DNA of 64,000 bases from Cyanobium sp. WAJ14-Wanaka. GTDB lineage: Bacteria; Cyanobacteriota; Cyanobacteriia; PCC-6307; Cyanobiaceae. Of the stretch, positions 8,413-16,767 are shown one piece after another. The stretch spans positions 682,001 through 746,000 of the forward strand of contig NZ_JAGQAZ010000001.1 in assembly GCF_024345375.1 (NCBI RefSeq), read 5' to 3'. A model generated the notes under the pieces. It ran no database searches. It was not told the origin of the DNA and was given only the letters and a program-made list of their open reading frames with translations. The position numbers were made by a program, and so were the translations under genes. Every line of letters begins with the position of its first letter. The stretch's first letter is position 1.

Positions 8413-11043
8413 ATGCATCCCACCGCCGAACTTTTTACGGAGAAAGCCTGGGCCGCCGTAGTCGGCGCCCAGCAGCTGGCCCAACAGAAGCGCCAGCAGC
8501 AGATGGAAAGCGAGCACCTGCTCGCTTCACTGCTGGGCCAACAGGGATTGGCGGGTCGGATCCTGGAGAAGGCCGGAGTGGACGTGGGCACGCTTAGCCA
8601 AAAGGTGGACGCCCACGTCGCTGCCCAGCCCAGCCTTAGCGCCGCCCCCGACAACGTCTACCTGGGCAAGGGGCTCAATGCCGTGCTGGATCAGGCCGAT
8701 GCCCTCAAGGGCAGCTACGGCGACAGCTTCATCGCCATTGAGCACCTGCTGCTGGCCCTGGCGATCGATGATCGCTGTGGCAAACAGCTGCTTTCCCAGG
8801 CCGGGGTCAACGCCGAAAAACTTAAGGAGGCCGTCGGAGCAATCCGAGGTAGCCAAAACGTGAACGATCAAAATCCAGAAGGCACCTACGAATCCCTCGA
8901 GAAATACGGCCGCGATCTCACCGCCGCCGCCCGGGCGGGCAAGCTCGATCCGGTGATTGGCCGCGATGAGGAGGTGCGCCGCACCATCCAGATCCTCAGC
9001 CGCCGCACCAAGAACAACCCCGTATTGATTGGCGAACCTGGGGTTGGCAAAACGGCGATCGTGGAGGGCTTAGCCCAGCGAATCGTCAATGGTGATGTGC
9101 CCCAGGCCCTCCAAAATCGCCAGCTCGTATCACTGGATATGGGGGCCCTGATCGCGGGCGCTAAATACAGGGGTGAATTCGAAGAAAGGCTCAAGGCCGT
9201 GCTCAAGGAGGTCACGGCATCCCAGGGCCAAATCGTGCTGTTCATCGATGAGATCCACACCGTGGTGGGTGCCGGCGCCAGCGGTGGGGCCATGGATGCC
9301 AGCAACCTGCTCAAGCCGATGCTTGCCCGGGGGGAACTGCGCTGCATTGGTGCCACTACCCTGGATGAACACCGCCAACACATCGAAAAAGACCCAGCCC
9401 TGGAGCGCCGCTTCCAGCAGGTGTTCGTGGACCAGCCCACAGTTGAAGACACGATCTCGATCCTGCGGGGTTTGAAGGAGCGCTATGAGGTGCACCACGG
9501 GGTGCGCATCGCAGACAACGCCCTGGTGGCGGCCGCCGTGCTCAGTAGCCGCTACATCGCCGATCGCTTCCTGCCGGATAAGGCCATCGATTTGATGGAC
9601 GAATCTGCTGCGCGGCTGAAAATGGAAATCACCTCCAAGCCAGAGCAGATCGACGAACTTGATCGCCGGATCCTGCAGTTGGAAATGGAAAAACTTTCCC
9701 TGGGCCGGGAATCAGATACGGCAAGCCGCGATCGGCTCGAGCGTTTGGAAAAGGAGCTGGCCGACCTCGGTGAGCAGCAGAGCGCCCTCAATGCCCAGTG
9801 GCAAAAGGAGAAGGGTTCAATCGATGAGCTAAGTGCAGTTAAGGAGGAGATTGAGCAGGTCCAGCTGCAGGTGGAGCAGGCCAAACGCAATTACGACCTC
9901 AACAAGGCCGCAGAACTGGAATACGGCACCCTGGCCGAATTGCACAAAAAGCTGGCCGCCAAGGAGGCGGAGCTCAATTCCGCTGCAGGCGAGGCAGGCC
10001 AGGGCAAATCGCTACTGCGCGAAGAAGTCACCGAGGACGACATCGCCGAGGTGATTGCCAAATGGACTGGCATTCCAGTGGCCAAGTTGGTGCAGAGCGA
10101 AATGGAGAAACTGCTCCAGCTTGAGGATGAACTGCACACCCGGGTGATAGGCCAAAGCCAAGCCGTAACGGCAGTGGCCGATGCGATCCAGAGATCTCGG
10201 GCAGGGCTAAGTGATCCCAACCGGCCGATTGCCAGCTTCCTCTTTTTGGGTCCCACCGGTGTGGGCAAGACCGAACTCTCCAAGGCCCTGGCCACCCAGC
10301 TATTCGATAGCGAGGAGTCGATGGTACGCATCGACATGAGCGAATACATGGAGAAGCACGCCGTTAGCCGCCTGATCGGAGCGCCCCCTGGCTATGTGGG
10401 CTACGAAGAGGGCGGCCAGCTAACAGAGGCGGTGCGGCGTAGGCCCTATGCGGTGATCCTGTTCGACGAGGTGGAAAAGGCCCACCCCGATGTCTTCAAT
10501 GTGATGCTGCAAATCCTCGATGACGGCCGCGTCACCGATGGCCAGGGCCGCACGGTGGACTTCACCAACACGGTGCTAATCCTCACCAGCAACATCGGCA
10601 GTGCCTCGATCCTGGATCTGGCCGGGGATCCGGCCCGCCATGGCGAGATGGAAACCAGGGTCAATGAAGCCCTAAGGGGCCACTTCCGACCAGAGTTTCT
10701 GAACCGCCTCGATGAAACGATCATCTTCCACAGCCTTAGGCAGGAGGAACTGCGCCAGATCGTTGAACTGCAGGTGGCTCGCCTAGCCCGCCGGCTCGAG
10801 GAGAAGAAACTGGCCCTGGAGCTCAATGCCGATGCCCTTGATTGGCTTGCCGCAGTTGGCTACGACCCGGTCTACGGAGCCAGGCCCCTAAAGCGGGCCA
10901 TCCAGCGCGAATTGGAAACGCCCCTCGCCAAGGGCATCCTGGCTGGCCAATTCACTGGGGGCCACAGCATCAGGGTGGATGTGGCCAACGAGCGGCTGCG
11001 CTTCCAGCAGAGCGAACCCGCCCAAATACCTTTGCTGGTCTGA
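8413..11043 (+). CDS. clpB: ATP-dependent disaggregase ClpB
   Basis: ClpB is a hexameric AAA+ chaperone that, with DnaK, pulls proteins out of aggregates after heat or other stress. The 876-residue protein has the N-terminal Clp repeat domain (about 1-150) and a first AAA domain with Walker A GEPGVGKT (207-214) and Walker B LFIDEIH. It continues with the ClpB-specific middle coiled coil (about 400-530, rich in E, K, Q and L) and a second AAA domain with GPTGVGKT (613-620) and [11 protein letters not shown]. The start is set by a strong Shine-Dalgarno sequence. All motifs are intact and the length is normal. Confidence 0.97.
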   Translation: MHPTAELFTEKAWAAVVGAQQLAQQKRQQQMESEHLLASLLGQQGLAGRILEKAGVDVGTLSQKVDAHVAAQPSLSAAPDNVYLGKGLNAVLDQADALKGSYGDSFIAIEHLLLALAIDDRCGKQLLSQAGVNAEKLKEAVGAIRGSQNVNDQNPEGTYESLEKYGRDLTAAARAGKLDPVIGRDEEVRRTIQILSRRTKNNPVLIGEPGVGKTAIVEGLAQRIVNGDVPQALQNRQLVSLDMGALIAGAKYRGEFEERLKAVLKEVTASQGQIVLFIDEIHTVVGAGASGGAMDASNLLKPMLARGELRCIGATTLDEHRQHIEKDPALERRFQQVFVDQPTVEDTISILRGLKERYEVHHGVRIADNALVAAAVLSSRYIADRFLPDKAIDLMDESAARLKMEITSKPEQIDELDRRILQLEMEKLSLGRESDTASRDRLERLEKELADLGEQQSALNAQWQKEKGSIDELSAVKEEIEQVQLQVEQAKRNYDLNKAAELEYGTLAELHKKLAAKEAELNSAAGEAGQGKSLLREEVTEDDIAEVIAKWTGIPVAKLVQSEMEKLLQLEDELHTRVIGQSQAVTAVADAIQRSRAGLSDPNRPIASFLFLGPTGVGKTELSKALATQLFDSEESMVRIDMSEYMEKHAVSRLIGAPPGYVGYEEGGQLTEAVRRRPYAVILFDEVEKAHPDVFNVMLQILDDGRVTDGQGRTVDFTNTVLILTSNIGSASILDLAGDPARHGEMETRVNEALRGHFRPEFLNRLDETIIFHSLRQEELRQIVELQVARLARRLEEKKLALELNADALDWLAAVGYDPVYGARPLKRAIQRELETPLAKGILAGQFTGGHSIRVDVANERLRFQQSEPAQIPLLV

Positions 11044-11061
11044 GCTTGCGGGCGTCAAGAC

Positions 11062-11835
11062 TCAGCGGGCTAGGGCATCGCGAATAGCCGGTGTCTCGGC
11101 CCAACTCCAGGGACCTTCGCGCACCGGTGTGATGCCCAACTCCGCCCGCAGCTCCTCAAGGTTCTGCTCGAAGCGCTCTTCCCAGATCACTGGGAAGAGG
11201 GGCTTAGCTGCTGCCCCCATCTCCAGCCCCTGGCTGATGTGGCGGAAGCCATAGACGGGGGTGCGGGCCTGTTCGCTTGGGCTCTCCAGCTCATCGATTG
11301 GCGTGTCTGCCTGAGACCAGCTGAACAACATGGCCATCAGATTGGAAAAGGCCAAACCCGGATGGCTGAACTGGGCAACGCTGATGCTGATCACCCCCAG
11401 TTCACCAAAGTTGTCGAGGCTGAAGCCGCTCAGGATGTGATGGATGTCGTGGGTTGCGTACACCCTGTAATTGATGTAATCGGCATCTTCCTGGAGGTGG
11501 TTGAAAAAGGCTGGTTCAGGGAAAAAACCGATGTCGTAGCCCATGGCCTGGAGTGCGGTCGCATAGGTGTGCCCCAGGGTTCCCTTGGGCATGGCCAGAA
11601 GCTGCTCGCCGTTGTAGGGACCGCAGGGGCGGCGCTGGTCGATCAGGGCCTGGCAGGCGGGATTTCGGGCAAGGCGCTTGCGGCACAACTGCATCGGCGC
11701 TGAATGCCTCAAACGATTGGAAAGCTCGAAAATATTTTGAGCTGACTGCCCAGCACCGGCAAAAAGGTCAGCCAGTTCAAGGAACTGTTGGATCTGCGCG
11801 GGGTCAGCGAGCTGATCGAGATAACGAAATCCCAT
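11062..11835 (-). CDS. Coq4-family protein
   Basis: The protein carries the Coq4 signature H-D-x2-H-x11-E: His129, Asp130, His133 and Glu145, with exactly 11 residues between the last His and the Glu. In eukaryotes and some bacteria Coq4 binds a divalent metal through this motif and is needed for ubiquinone biosynthesis. Cyanobacteria make plastoquinone, not ubiquinone, so the role here is unknown; a link to quinone or another lipid-like substrate is only inference. The gene is the last of a minus-strand cluster (YjbQ, HIT, unknown, pterin dehydratase, this gene) and ends 18 nt from the end of clpB. Confidence 0.8.
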   Translation of the reverse strand: MGFRYLDQLADPAQIQQFLELADLFAGAGQSAQNIFELSNRLRHSAPMQLCRKRLARNPACQALIDQRRPCGPYNGEQLLAMPKGTLGHTYATALQAMGYDIGFFPEPAFFNHLQEDADYINYRVYATHDIHHILSGFSLDNFGELGVISISVAQFSHPGLAFSNLMAMLFSWSQADTPIDELESPSEQARTPVYGFRHISQGLEMGAAAKPLFPVIWEERFEQNLEELRAELGITPVREGPWSWAETPAIRDALAR

Positions 11836-11869
11836 GGGTGGCCGTTAATGGGGTTTGGAGGGGGTTAGT

Positions 11870-12199
11870 TCAGTTGTTGGAGCGCAGGCCAGTCAAAGCA
11901 TTGGCCAAACCATCAATGCGTTGGGCCAGCTGCAGGTCGAGGTTGGAGAGGCCGCCGATGTCGTGGGTTGTCAAGTTGATGCTGACCCGATTCCAGACAT
12001 TGCTCCACTCGGGGTGATGGTCCATGGCTTCAGCGACTAGGGCCACCTGGGCCATGAAACCAAAAGCCTCCACAAAGGAGGCAAAGACCAGCTTTCGATG
12101 CAGCTTGCCTTCTAACAACTCCCACTGGGTCAACATGTTGGGAAGGGCCGCAATTTCGTCGGGGCTGAGGGCCCTAGCTGGCTGGCGATGGGTGCTCAT
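11870..12199 (-). CDS. phhB: Pterin-4a-carbinolamine dehydratase
   Basis: This 109-residue protein matches the PCD/DCoH family, which dehydrates 4a-hydroxytetrahydropterin in pterin recycling. The family motif is seen in [15 protein letters not shown], with the active-site histidines, followed by the conserved strand [14 protein letters not shown]. No aromatic amino-acid hydroxylase is in the window, so a role in recycling for another pterin enzyme, or a role of the protein family outside hydroxylation, is possible. Its ATG overlaps the stop of the upstream gene (ATGA, 12196-12199). Confidence 0.9.
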   Translation of the reverse strand: MSTHRQPARALSPDEIAALPNMLTQWELLEGKLHRKLVFASFVEAFGFMAQVALVAEAMDHHPEWSNVWNRVSINLTTHDIGGLSNLDLQLAQRIDGLANALTGLRSNN

Positions 12200-12495
12200 G
12201 GTTCCTGCTCCAAGGCCAAATCATGCAGTCTGTCGATCAGTAAATCCAACTCCGTATCGCTGGCATCGTGATCAATTTCGGCTCCCAGGGCCTGGGCTCC
12301 AAAGCGGCGCTGCACCTCTGCAGCAAGACGGTGGGCGCTGGGACGGGCCAACAGGGTCGAGGTGGATGGGCTTTTGGCCTCGCCAATTAGGGCTCCATGG
12401 AGATCCTCGACTAACTGGCGCAATTGGGCAAGATCCTGGCGAATGGCTCCGAGTTCAGCCTCCAGATTGATGGGCTGATTCTCGGGGCTAACCAT
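12196..12495 (-). CDS. Hypothetical protein within the pterin dehydratase cluster
   Basis: This is a soluble protein of about 99 residues from the ATG at 12495 (MVSPENQP). An upstream ATG at 12513 would overlap the HIT gene by 26 nt, so the shorter form is preferred. The first third is a predicted coiled coil ([20 protein letters not shown]), and the C-terminal part is acidic with a helix ([16 protein letters not shown]). The family is not recognised. The 4-nt overlap with the dehydratase gene downstream implies co-translation and supports it being real. Confidence 0.6.
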   Translation of the reverse strand: MVSPENQPINLEAELGAIRQDLAQLRQLVEDLHGALIGEAKSPSTSTLLARPSAHRLAAEVQRRFGAQALGAEIDHDASDTELDLLIDRLHDLALEQEP

Positions 12496-12970
12496 CTTGC
12501 TGGCTCGGTGCATAGATCATGCGGGCTTTTTGAACCAGCTCGGCCACGTCAACGGGTTCCGCAGCCATCGCTTCTCCCCTCTCAACGGCCCTGTAGTGGT
12601 CAGCCACTGACCAGGCCGCCGTCGCGCTGTCGGATGAAAAACGTGGAATCAAATGCAAGTGCAAGTGACGAGCCCCTTCTCCAAAACCAATTATGTAAAC
12701 CCGATCGCATCCGGTCAACGTCTTAACCAGTAGACAAGCCCGCTGCACCTCGCTGCCCCAGGCCAATGCCTCCTCCGGCTCAAAATCCCCAGGCCCGCCC
12801 AGGTGTCTCAGGGAATCGAGTAGCAACCAGCCAGGCAAGGGGGACGGATCGGGATGGTGGCGCAACAACCACAACCGACTGCGGCCAATTTCATATCGCG
12901 TGCAGAGCTCGGCATCGCCATGGGCAGCACATACGCCGCAGCTGTCAGCTGATTTCATGGGCGACCTCAT
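12488..12970 (-). CDS. HIT family protein
   Basis: This is a histidine triad nucleotide hydrolase/transferase-type protein of 160 residues. The triad HxHxH is at His102, His104 and His106 (ARHLHLHLIPR). A Cys-x2-Cys pair at 11-14 resembles the N-terminal zinc-binding cysteines of some HIT members. Substrates of the family are nucleoside phosphoramidates or dinucleotides; the specific substrate is unknown. The start ATG overlaps the stop of the upstream YjbQ gene by 4 nt, consistent with one transcription unit. Confidence 0.87.
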   Translation of the reverse strand: MRSPMKSADSCGVCAAHGDAELCTRYEIGRSRLWLLRHHPDPSPLPGWLLLDSLRHLGGPGDFEPEEALAWGSEVQRACLLVKTLTGCDRVYIIGFGEGARHLHLHLIPRFSSDSATAAWSVADHYRAVERGEAMAAEPVDVAELVQKARMIYAPSQQDG

Positions 12971-13449
12971 TCGCCCATCAGGTGCAGGTTGAGCCTTCTC
13001 TGGTGGGGCCTTGCGCGGTGTTCCCAGAGGTAGACAGCCTGCCAGGTGCCGAGCAGCAGGCCACCTTTTTGGAAGCTGAACTGAAGAGAGGTGGCCGTAA
13101 GGGCCGTGCGGATGTGGGCCGGCATGTCGTCTGGGCCCTCATCATCGTGGCCATAGGTCACAAATTCCCCCTTGCCATTGATTGGCGAAAATCCCCTTTG
13201 GGGCACCAGCGCCCGCAAATAGGCAGCCAGATCGCATAAGACCCTTGGATCAGCATTTTCGTTGATAGTGAGGCTGCAGGAAGTGTGCAAACAAAACAAA
13301 TTGGCCAATCCAAAATTCAAACCACTTGTCCCAATTGCTCGATTTATATCGCTCGTGATATCAGTAAATCCTTCGCCCGTGGTTAAAAGAGTTAGTTGTT
13401 GCAGACTTTGGGCCAAGGCGCTGTGACGCTCTTTAAACAGGTTTAGCAT
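12967..13449 (-). CDS. YjbQ/UPF0047 family protein
   Basis: This is a UPF0047 protein, for which a weak thiamin-phosphate synthase activity is known in some bacteria; the physiological role is unsettled. The 160-residue sequence shows the family landmarks LHTSCSLTINENADP, YGHDDEGPDDMPAHIR and LLLGTWQAVYLWEHR in order, with conserved His, Asp and Glu residues expected to bind metal. It starts at ATG 13449 and is the first gene of the five-gene minus-strand cluster, divergent from the secreted protein gene at 13488. Confidence 0.92.
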   Translation of the reverse strand: MLNLFKERHSALAQSLQQLTLLTTGEGFTDITSDINRAIGTSGLNFGLANLFCLHTSCSLTINENADPRVLCDLAAYLRALVPQRGFSPINGKGEFVTYGHDDEGPDDMPAHIRTALTATSLQFSFQKGGLLLGTWQAVYLWEHRARPHQRRLNLHLMGE

Positions 13450-13487
13450 TGTTAGCAGAGTCGAGCTGGCCCCAAGGCCCTGCTGAG

Positions 13488-13790
13488 ATGAACATTCGCC
13501 CCAAGAGCAAGCCCAGAACAGCTAGTGCGAATGGCCTCGCGCGCCTGGCCTCACTGGTTTCAGGGGCATCCCTGATCGCCTTGGTGGCTGGCATCAGCGG
13601 CACACCCGCCCAGGCCCAACGGGTTGTGCCGAAGCTCGGCACCCTTTGCCCCCTGGGCTATGTGGACACCTTCAACGGCAAATGCAGCACCCTGGGCTTG
13701 ATGACCTACACGGTGCAGCCCACTAACGGCCAGGCTTGCCCCACGGGTTGGGCAAACGTGGGCGGTGGCTACTGCCGTAAAAAGATCTAG
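13488..13790 (+). CDS. Small secreted protein with two CPxG[YW] cysteine modules
   Basis: From ATG 13488 (MNIRPKSKPR) the product has 100 residues, with an exported N-terminus ending near PAQAQ. The mature part holds two 13-residue units of the form C-P-x-G-[Y/W]-x6-x-x-C: CPLGYVDTFNGKC and CPTGWANVGGGYC. Each probably closes a small disulfide loop in the periplasm. A TTG at 13449 would add 13 residues ahead of the basic N-terminus and overlap the divergent gene. The stop overlaps the convergent DUF2721 gene by 4 nt. The family is unknown. Confidence 0.65.
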   Translation: MNIRPKSKPRTASANGLARLASLVSGASLIALVAGISGTPAQAQRVVPKLGTLCPLGYVDTFNGKCSTLGLMTYTVQPTNGQACPTGWANVGGGYCRKKI

Positions 13791-14239
13791 AAGCGGCGCC
13801 TTAATTGGGCGATAGCCAGCTGGGTTTCCCTCAAAAACAGCAGCACCGAAGCCATCAGGCAGGCCATCGCCAAGACAAATAGGGGGGCAACAACCAGGGT
13901 GAGATCGATGGCGGTCACCGCACTCAGAAACACGATCGCCACCACCATCGCCACCAACAGGATCGTGACGGTGGCGCAGACAATCGCCCTCATTACCAGA
14001 GAAATACGGCGCTTTTGAACCTGCAGTTCCTGGCGACCATCCCTGGATTGATGGAGCGGATCATTGAGATCCGCCTCCTGAAGGCGTCTGGCGCGATCAA
14101 CGATGCGGTTTAGCCGCTGGCTGAGCACATTGAGCAGGCCGCTGATGCCAGCCAGTAAAAAGACAGGGGCCACCGAAAGCTGAATGGCCCGGGCCAAGCC
14201 CTCCATGGGAGCTGAAGGAACCACGACGGCAAGCAGCAT
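13787..14239 (-). CDS. DUF2721 membrane protein
   Basis: The protein of about 150 residues has three likely membrane segments: one near the N-terminus (IQLSVAPVFLLAGISGLLNVL) and two after residue 90 (AIVCATVTILLVAMVV; LTLVVAPLFVLAMACLMA). Between them lies a charged cytoplasmic-type loop with the typical RLNRIVDRARRL motif. This is the layout of DUF2721 proteins of cyanobacteria and other bacteria, which have no assigned function. ATG 14239 is preferred over the TTG at 14269. Confidence 0.75.
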   Translation of the reverse strand: MLLAVVVPSAPMEGLARAIQLSVAPVFLLAGISGLLNVLSQRLNRIVDRARRLQEADLNDPLHQSRDGRQELQVQKRRISLVMRAIVCATVTILLVAMVVAIVFLSAVTAIDLTLVVAPLFVLAMACLMASVLLFLRETQLAIAQLRRRF

Positions 14240-14319
14240 GGTGGTTATGGGGCAAAGACCGTCCGGCAAACCTACCCGTACTGCCTAGCCAGATCTTTTG
14301 AATCCCAGCAATAGAAAAG

Positions 14320-15855
14320 ATGACGGCGTTCGACCAGCTCCACCAGCACCTGCACCAGAGCCGCCTGCTGGGCTCGATCAGCAGCGCCCTTTATTACGAC
14401 CAGAACACCGTGATGCCCCCTGCAGGGGCCGATTGGCGCGGTGAGCAGCTGGCCCTACTGGCCGGGCAGCTGCATGGGCGCCAAAGCAGCAGCGAGTACG
14501 GGGAGTTGGTGGCGGCAGCAGAGGCCGAGCTCGGGGTCGATGCGGCACCAGAGCAGCGCCGCAACCTGGAACTGTTGCGGCTGGAGCTGCAACGCCAGCG
14601 CTGCCTTGATCCAGCCCTGGTGACTGCCCTGGCAAGGGCCCAATCCCGCGGTAATGCCGTCTGGCAGGACGCCCGCGCCCGCAACGACTTCCCAGCCTTC
14701 GCCCCGGCCCTCGAGGAGTTGATCGCCCTGCGCCGCCAGCAGGCCAACCAGCTGGCAGCAGCTGAGCCAGTTGAGCGCAGCCCCTGGGAAGTCCTCGCCC
14801 AGCCCTTTGAGCCGGATCTGAACAAGGTGCGCCTGGAGGAATTGTTTGCGCCCCTGAAAGAGCAATTGCCGCCACTGCTGGAGCGGGTCGCCGCCGCAGA
14901 AAAGCCCCAGCAGGCCGCCAAGGAGCAGGCAGATGCCACCGCTTTATCTGAGGCCCAGCAGGAGCAGCTCTGCAAAGAGCTTCTCCAAAGCTGGGGCTAC
15001 GACGGCAGCCGTTGCCAGCGCTCCCGCTCGGCCCACCCCTTTTCCTGCACCCTCGGCCCCCAGGACTTCCGCATCACCACCCGGATGGTGCCCGGCCAAC
15101 CCCTCTCAGCCTTCCTGGCCACAGCGCACGAGTGGGGCCATTCGCTCTATGAGCAGGGTCTACCCCGCAGCGATGACCACTACTTCCCCTGGCCCCTCGG
15201 CGAAGCCACCTCGATGGCCATTCACGAGAGTCAAAGCCTGTTCTGGGAATGCCGCATTGGCAGGAGCCAGGCCTTCGCCCAGCGCTGGCATCCCCGTTTT
15301 GCAACCGCCCTAGGTGCCGATCCCTGGCAAAACAGTTTCCAGTTTTGGCGGGCCCTCAATCCGATGCGCCCCGGCCTGATTCGGGTTGAGGCCGACGAAC
15401 TCAGCTACTGCCTGCACATTGTTTTGCGCTACGAACTGGAGCTGGCGCTGCTGGAGGGGGATCTGCCGGCCGCAGAAATGCCAAGCCAATGGAATCGGCG
15501 CTTCAAGGAGTTGTTTGAAATAGAACCGAGCAACGATCAAGAGGGCTGCCTCCAAGACGTGCACTGGAGTGAGGGGTTGTTTGGCTATTTCCCCTCCTAT
15601 GCCCTGGGCTACCTAATCAGTGCCCAACTGGGCGCCATCATGGAGCGAGATCTCGGTGGCGAAGGTGCCATCGAGCAGTTGATTGCAGCGGGCAGCGAAA
15701 GCAGCCTGCTCGACTGGTTACGGGCCCAGGTCTATCCGTTTGGCCGGCGGGTAAATGCCGAAGAGCTGGTTAGGCAGGTCAGCGGAGAAGCCCTAAGTGC
15801 CCAGCCATTTCTGCGCTACCTGGGGGCCAAGGTGGAGCGGCTGACGGCTCCTTAA
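14320..15855 (+). CDS. M32 family metallocarboxypeptidase
   Basis: This is a Taq-type thermostable carboxypeptidase, a cytosolic zinc enzyme that trims C-terminal residues from peptides. The zinc motif HEWGH starts at residue 270 (TAHEWGHSLYEQ), the family motif IHESQSLFWE follows, and the third conserved block RVEADELSYCLHI is present. The 511-aa length is usual. The gene stands alone on the plus strand, with ppa 30 nt downstream, so the two may be cotranscribed. Substrate preference cannot be read from sequence. Confidence 0.92.
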   Translation: MTAFDQLHQHLHQSRLLGSISSALYYDQNTVMPPAGADWRGEQLALLAGQLHGRQSSSEYGELVAAAEAELGVDAAPEQRRNLELLRLELQRQRCLDPALVTALARAQSRGNAVWQDARARNDFPAFAPALEELIALRRQQANQLAAAEPVERSPWEVLAQPFEPDLNKVRLEELFAPLKEQLPPLLERVAAAEKPQQAAKEQADATALSEAQQEQLCKELLQSWGYDGSRCQRSRSAHPFSCTLGPQDFRITTRMVPGQPLSAFLATAHEWGHSLYEQGLPRSDDHYFPWPLGEATSMAIHESQSLFWECRIGRSQAFAQRWHPRFATALGADPWQNSFQFWRALNPMRPGLIRVEADELSYCLHIVLRYELELALLEGDLPAAEMPSQWNRRFKELFEIEPSNDQEGCLQDVHWSEGLFGYFPSYALGYLISAQLGAIMERDLGGEGAIEQLIAAGSESSLLDWLRAQVYPFGRRVNAEELVRQVSGEALSAQPFLRYLGAKVERLTAP

Positions 15856-15885
15856 GATGCCGCGACGACAAATCTTTTCCCTGTC

Positions 15886-16473
15886 ATGGCGAATATCGAC
15901 CACGCTCCCAGCCGCACGATGCTCAACCTGCTGCACGTGCTGCCAGCCTTCGCCGATGAAGCCGAGCTGCGGCTGAACACGATCGTCGAGCTCAACTCGA
16001 TGACGATCAACAAGTATGAGCTGATCACTGAAACCGGCCATCTCAAGCTTGATCGGGTCGGCTACAGCTCCCTGGCCTACCCCTTCGCCTACGGCTGCAT
16101 CCCCCGCACCTGGGATGAGGATGGGGATCCCCTGGATATTGAAATTGTCAACGTCACCGAACCGCTGGTGCCGGGTTCGATCGTGGAAGCTCGCATCATT
16201 GGCATCATGACCTTCGACGATGGTGGTGAGGTTGACGACAAGGTGATTGCGGTGCTGGCCGATGACAAGCGCATGGACCACATCACCAGCTACACCCAGC
16301 TAGGAGCCCAGTGGGAGAAGGAAACCAAGTACTACTGGGAGCACTACAAGGACCTCAAGAAACCCGGCACCTGCAAGGTCAATGGCTTCTTTGAAGCAGC
16401 AGAGGCAGTGACCATCATCAAGGCCTGTGAGCAGCGCTACCTCGACACCATCGAAGCCAAACTGGTGAACTGA
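15886..16473 (+). CDS. ppa: Inorganic pyrophosphatase (family I)
   Basis: This enzyme hydrolyses pyrophosphate, pulling biosynthetic reactions forward. The signature with metal-binding aspartates is clear: DEDGDPLDIE, followed by the MTFDDGGEVDDKVIAV segment that supplies further acidic ligands. The length of 195 aa is slightly longer than the roughly 170-175 aa of most bacterial forms because of an N-terminal extension (about 25 residues), a usual trait in cyanobacteria from memory. A perfect hairpin follows at 16548-16573. Confidence 0.95.
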   Translation: MANIDHAPSRTMLNLLHVLPAFADEAELRLNTIVELNSMTINKYELITETGHLKLDRVGYSSLAYPFAYGCIPRTWDEDGDPLDIEIVNVTEPLVPGSIVEARIIGIMTFDDGGEVDDKVIAVLADDKRMDHITSYTQLGAQWEKETKYYWEHYKDLKKPGTCKVNGFFEAAEAVTIIKACEQRYLDTIEAKLVN

Positions 16474-16547
16474 GCCCAAGGCACCCGAATCAAGCGCAAC
16501 CCGGAAAACTTTCTGCAGATTGGGGCCAAAAACCTGGTTTCAAGACA

Positions 16548-16573
16548 TTTGGCCCTTACATTTTAGGGCCAAA
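16548..16573. terminator. Perfect 9-bp hairpin between ppa and a small ORF
   Basis: TTTGGCCCT and AGGGCCAAA form a perfect 9-bp stem around an 8-nt loop. There is no long T-tract beyond the stem, so it could be a terminator for ppa or an RNA structure in the leader of the gene starting at 16584, whose ATG is 11 nt downstream. Confidence 0.5.
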
Positions 16574-16583
16574 GGTAGTTTTG

Positions 16584-16763
16584 ATGTCCAGCTTTTCCTC
16601 CCACCACTGCGATCAGCTGAATAGCACCGCCCTGAAATGGGCCAGTGATGGGGAGCTCTCGGCCCTGGACCTCGAACGGATCATGGAGCGGCTTACCACG
16701 GTGGATCCAGCCCTCCAGGCCCTAGGCCAGGAAAGCAACAACCTTGGTGGGATGGGCAACTAA
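16584..16763 (+). CDS. Small hypothetical protein
   Basis: A 59-residue soluble protein starts at ATG 16584 (a TTG one codon earlier is also in frame). It has a short helical core (ALKWASDGELSALDLERIME) and ends in a glycine/asparagine-rich tail. AGGTAG a few nucleotides upstream may act as a weak ribosome site. The stop lies 5 nt from the end of the convergent CLC gene. The family is not recognised; the codon choice looks coding. Confidence 0.5.
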   Translation: MSSFSSHHCDQLNSTALKWASDGELSALDLERIMERLTTVDPALQALGQESNNLGGMGN

Positions 16764-16767
16764 CTAG

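Noticed and set aside
15793-16281. 162-aa minus-strand frame across the end of the M32 gene and ppa.
   Set aside because: It lies antisense to ppa, which has all its motifs; the composition is shadow-like.
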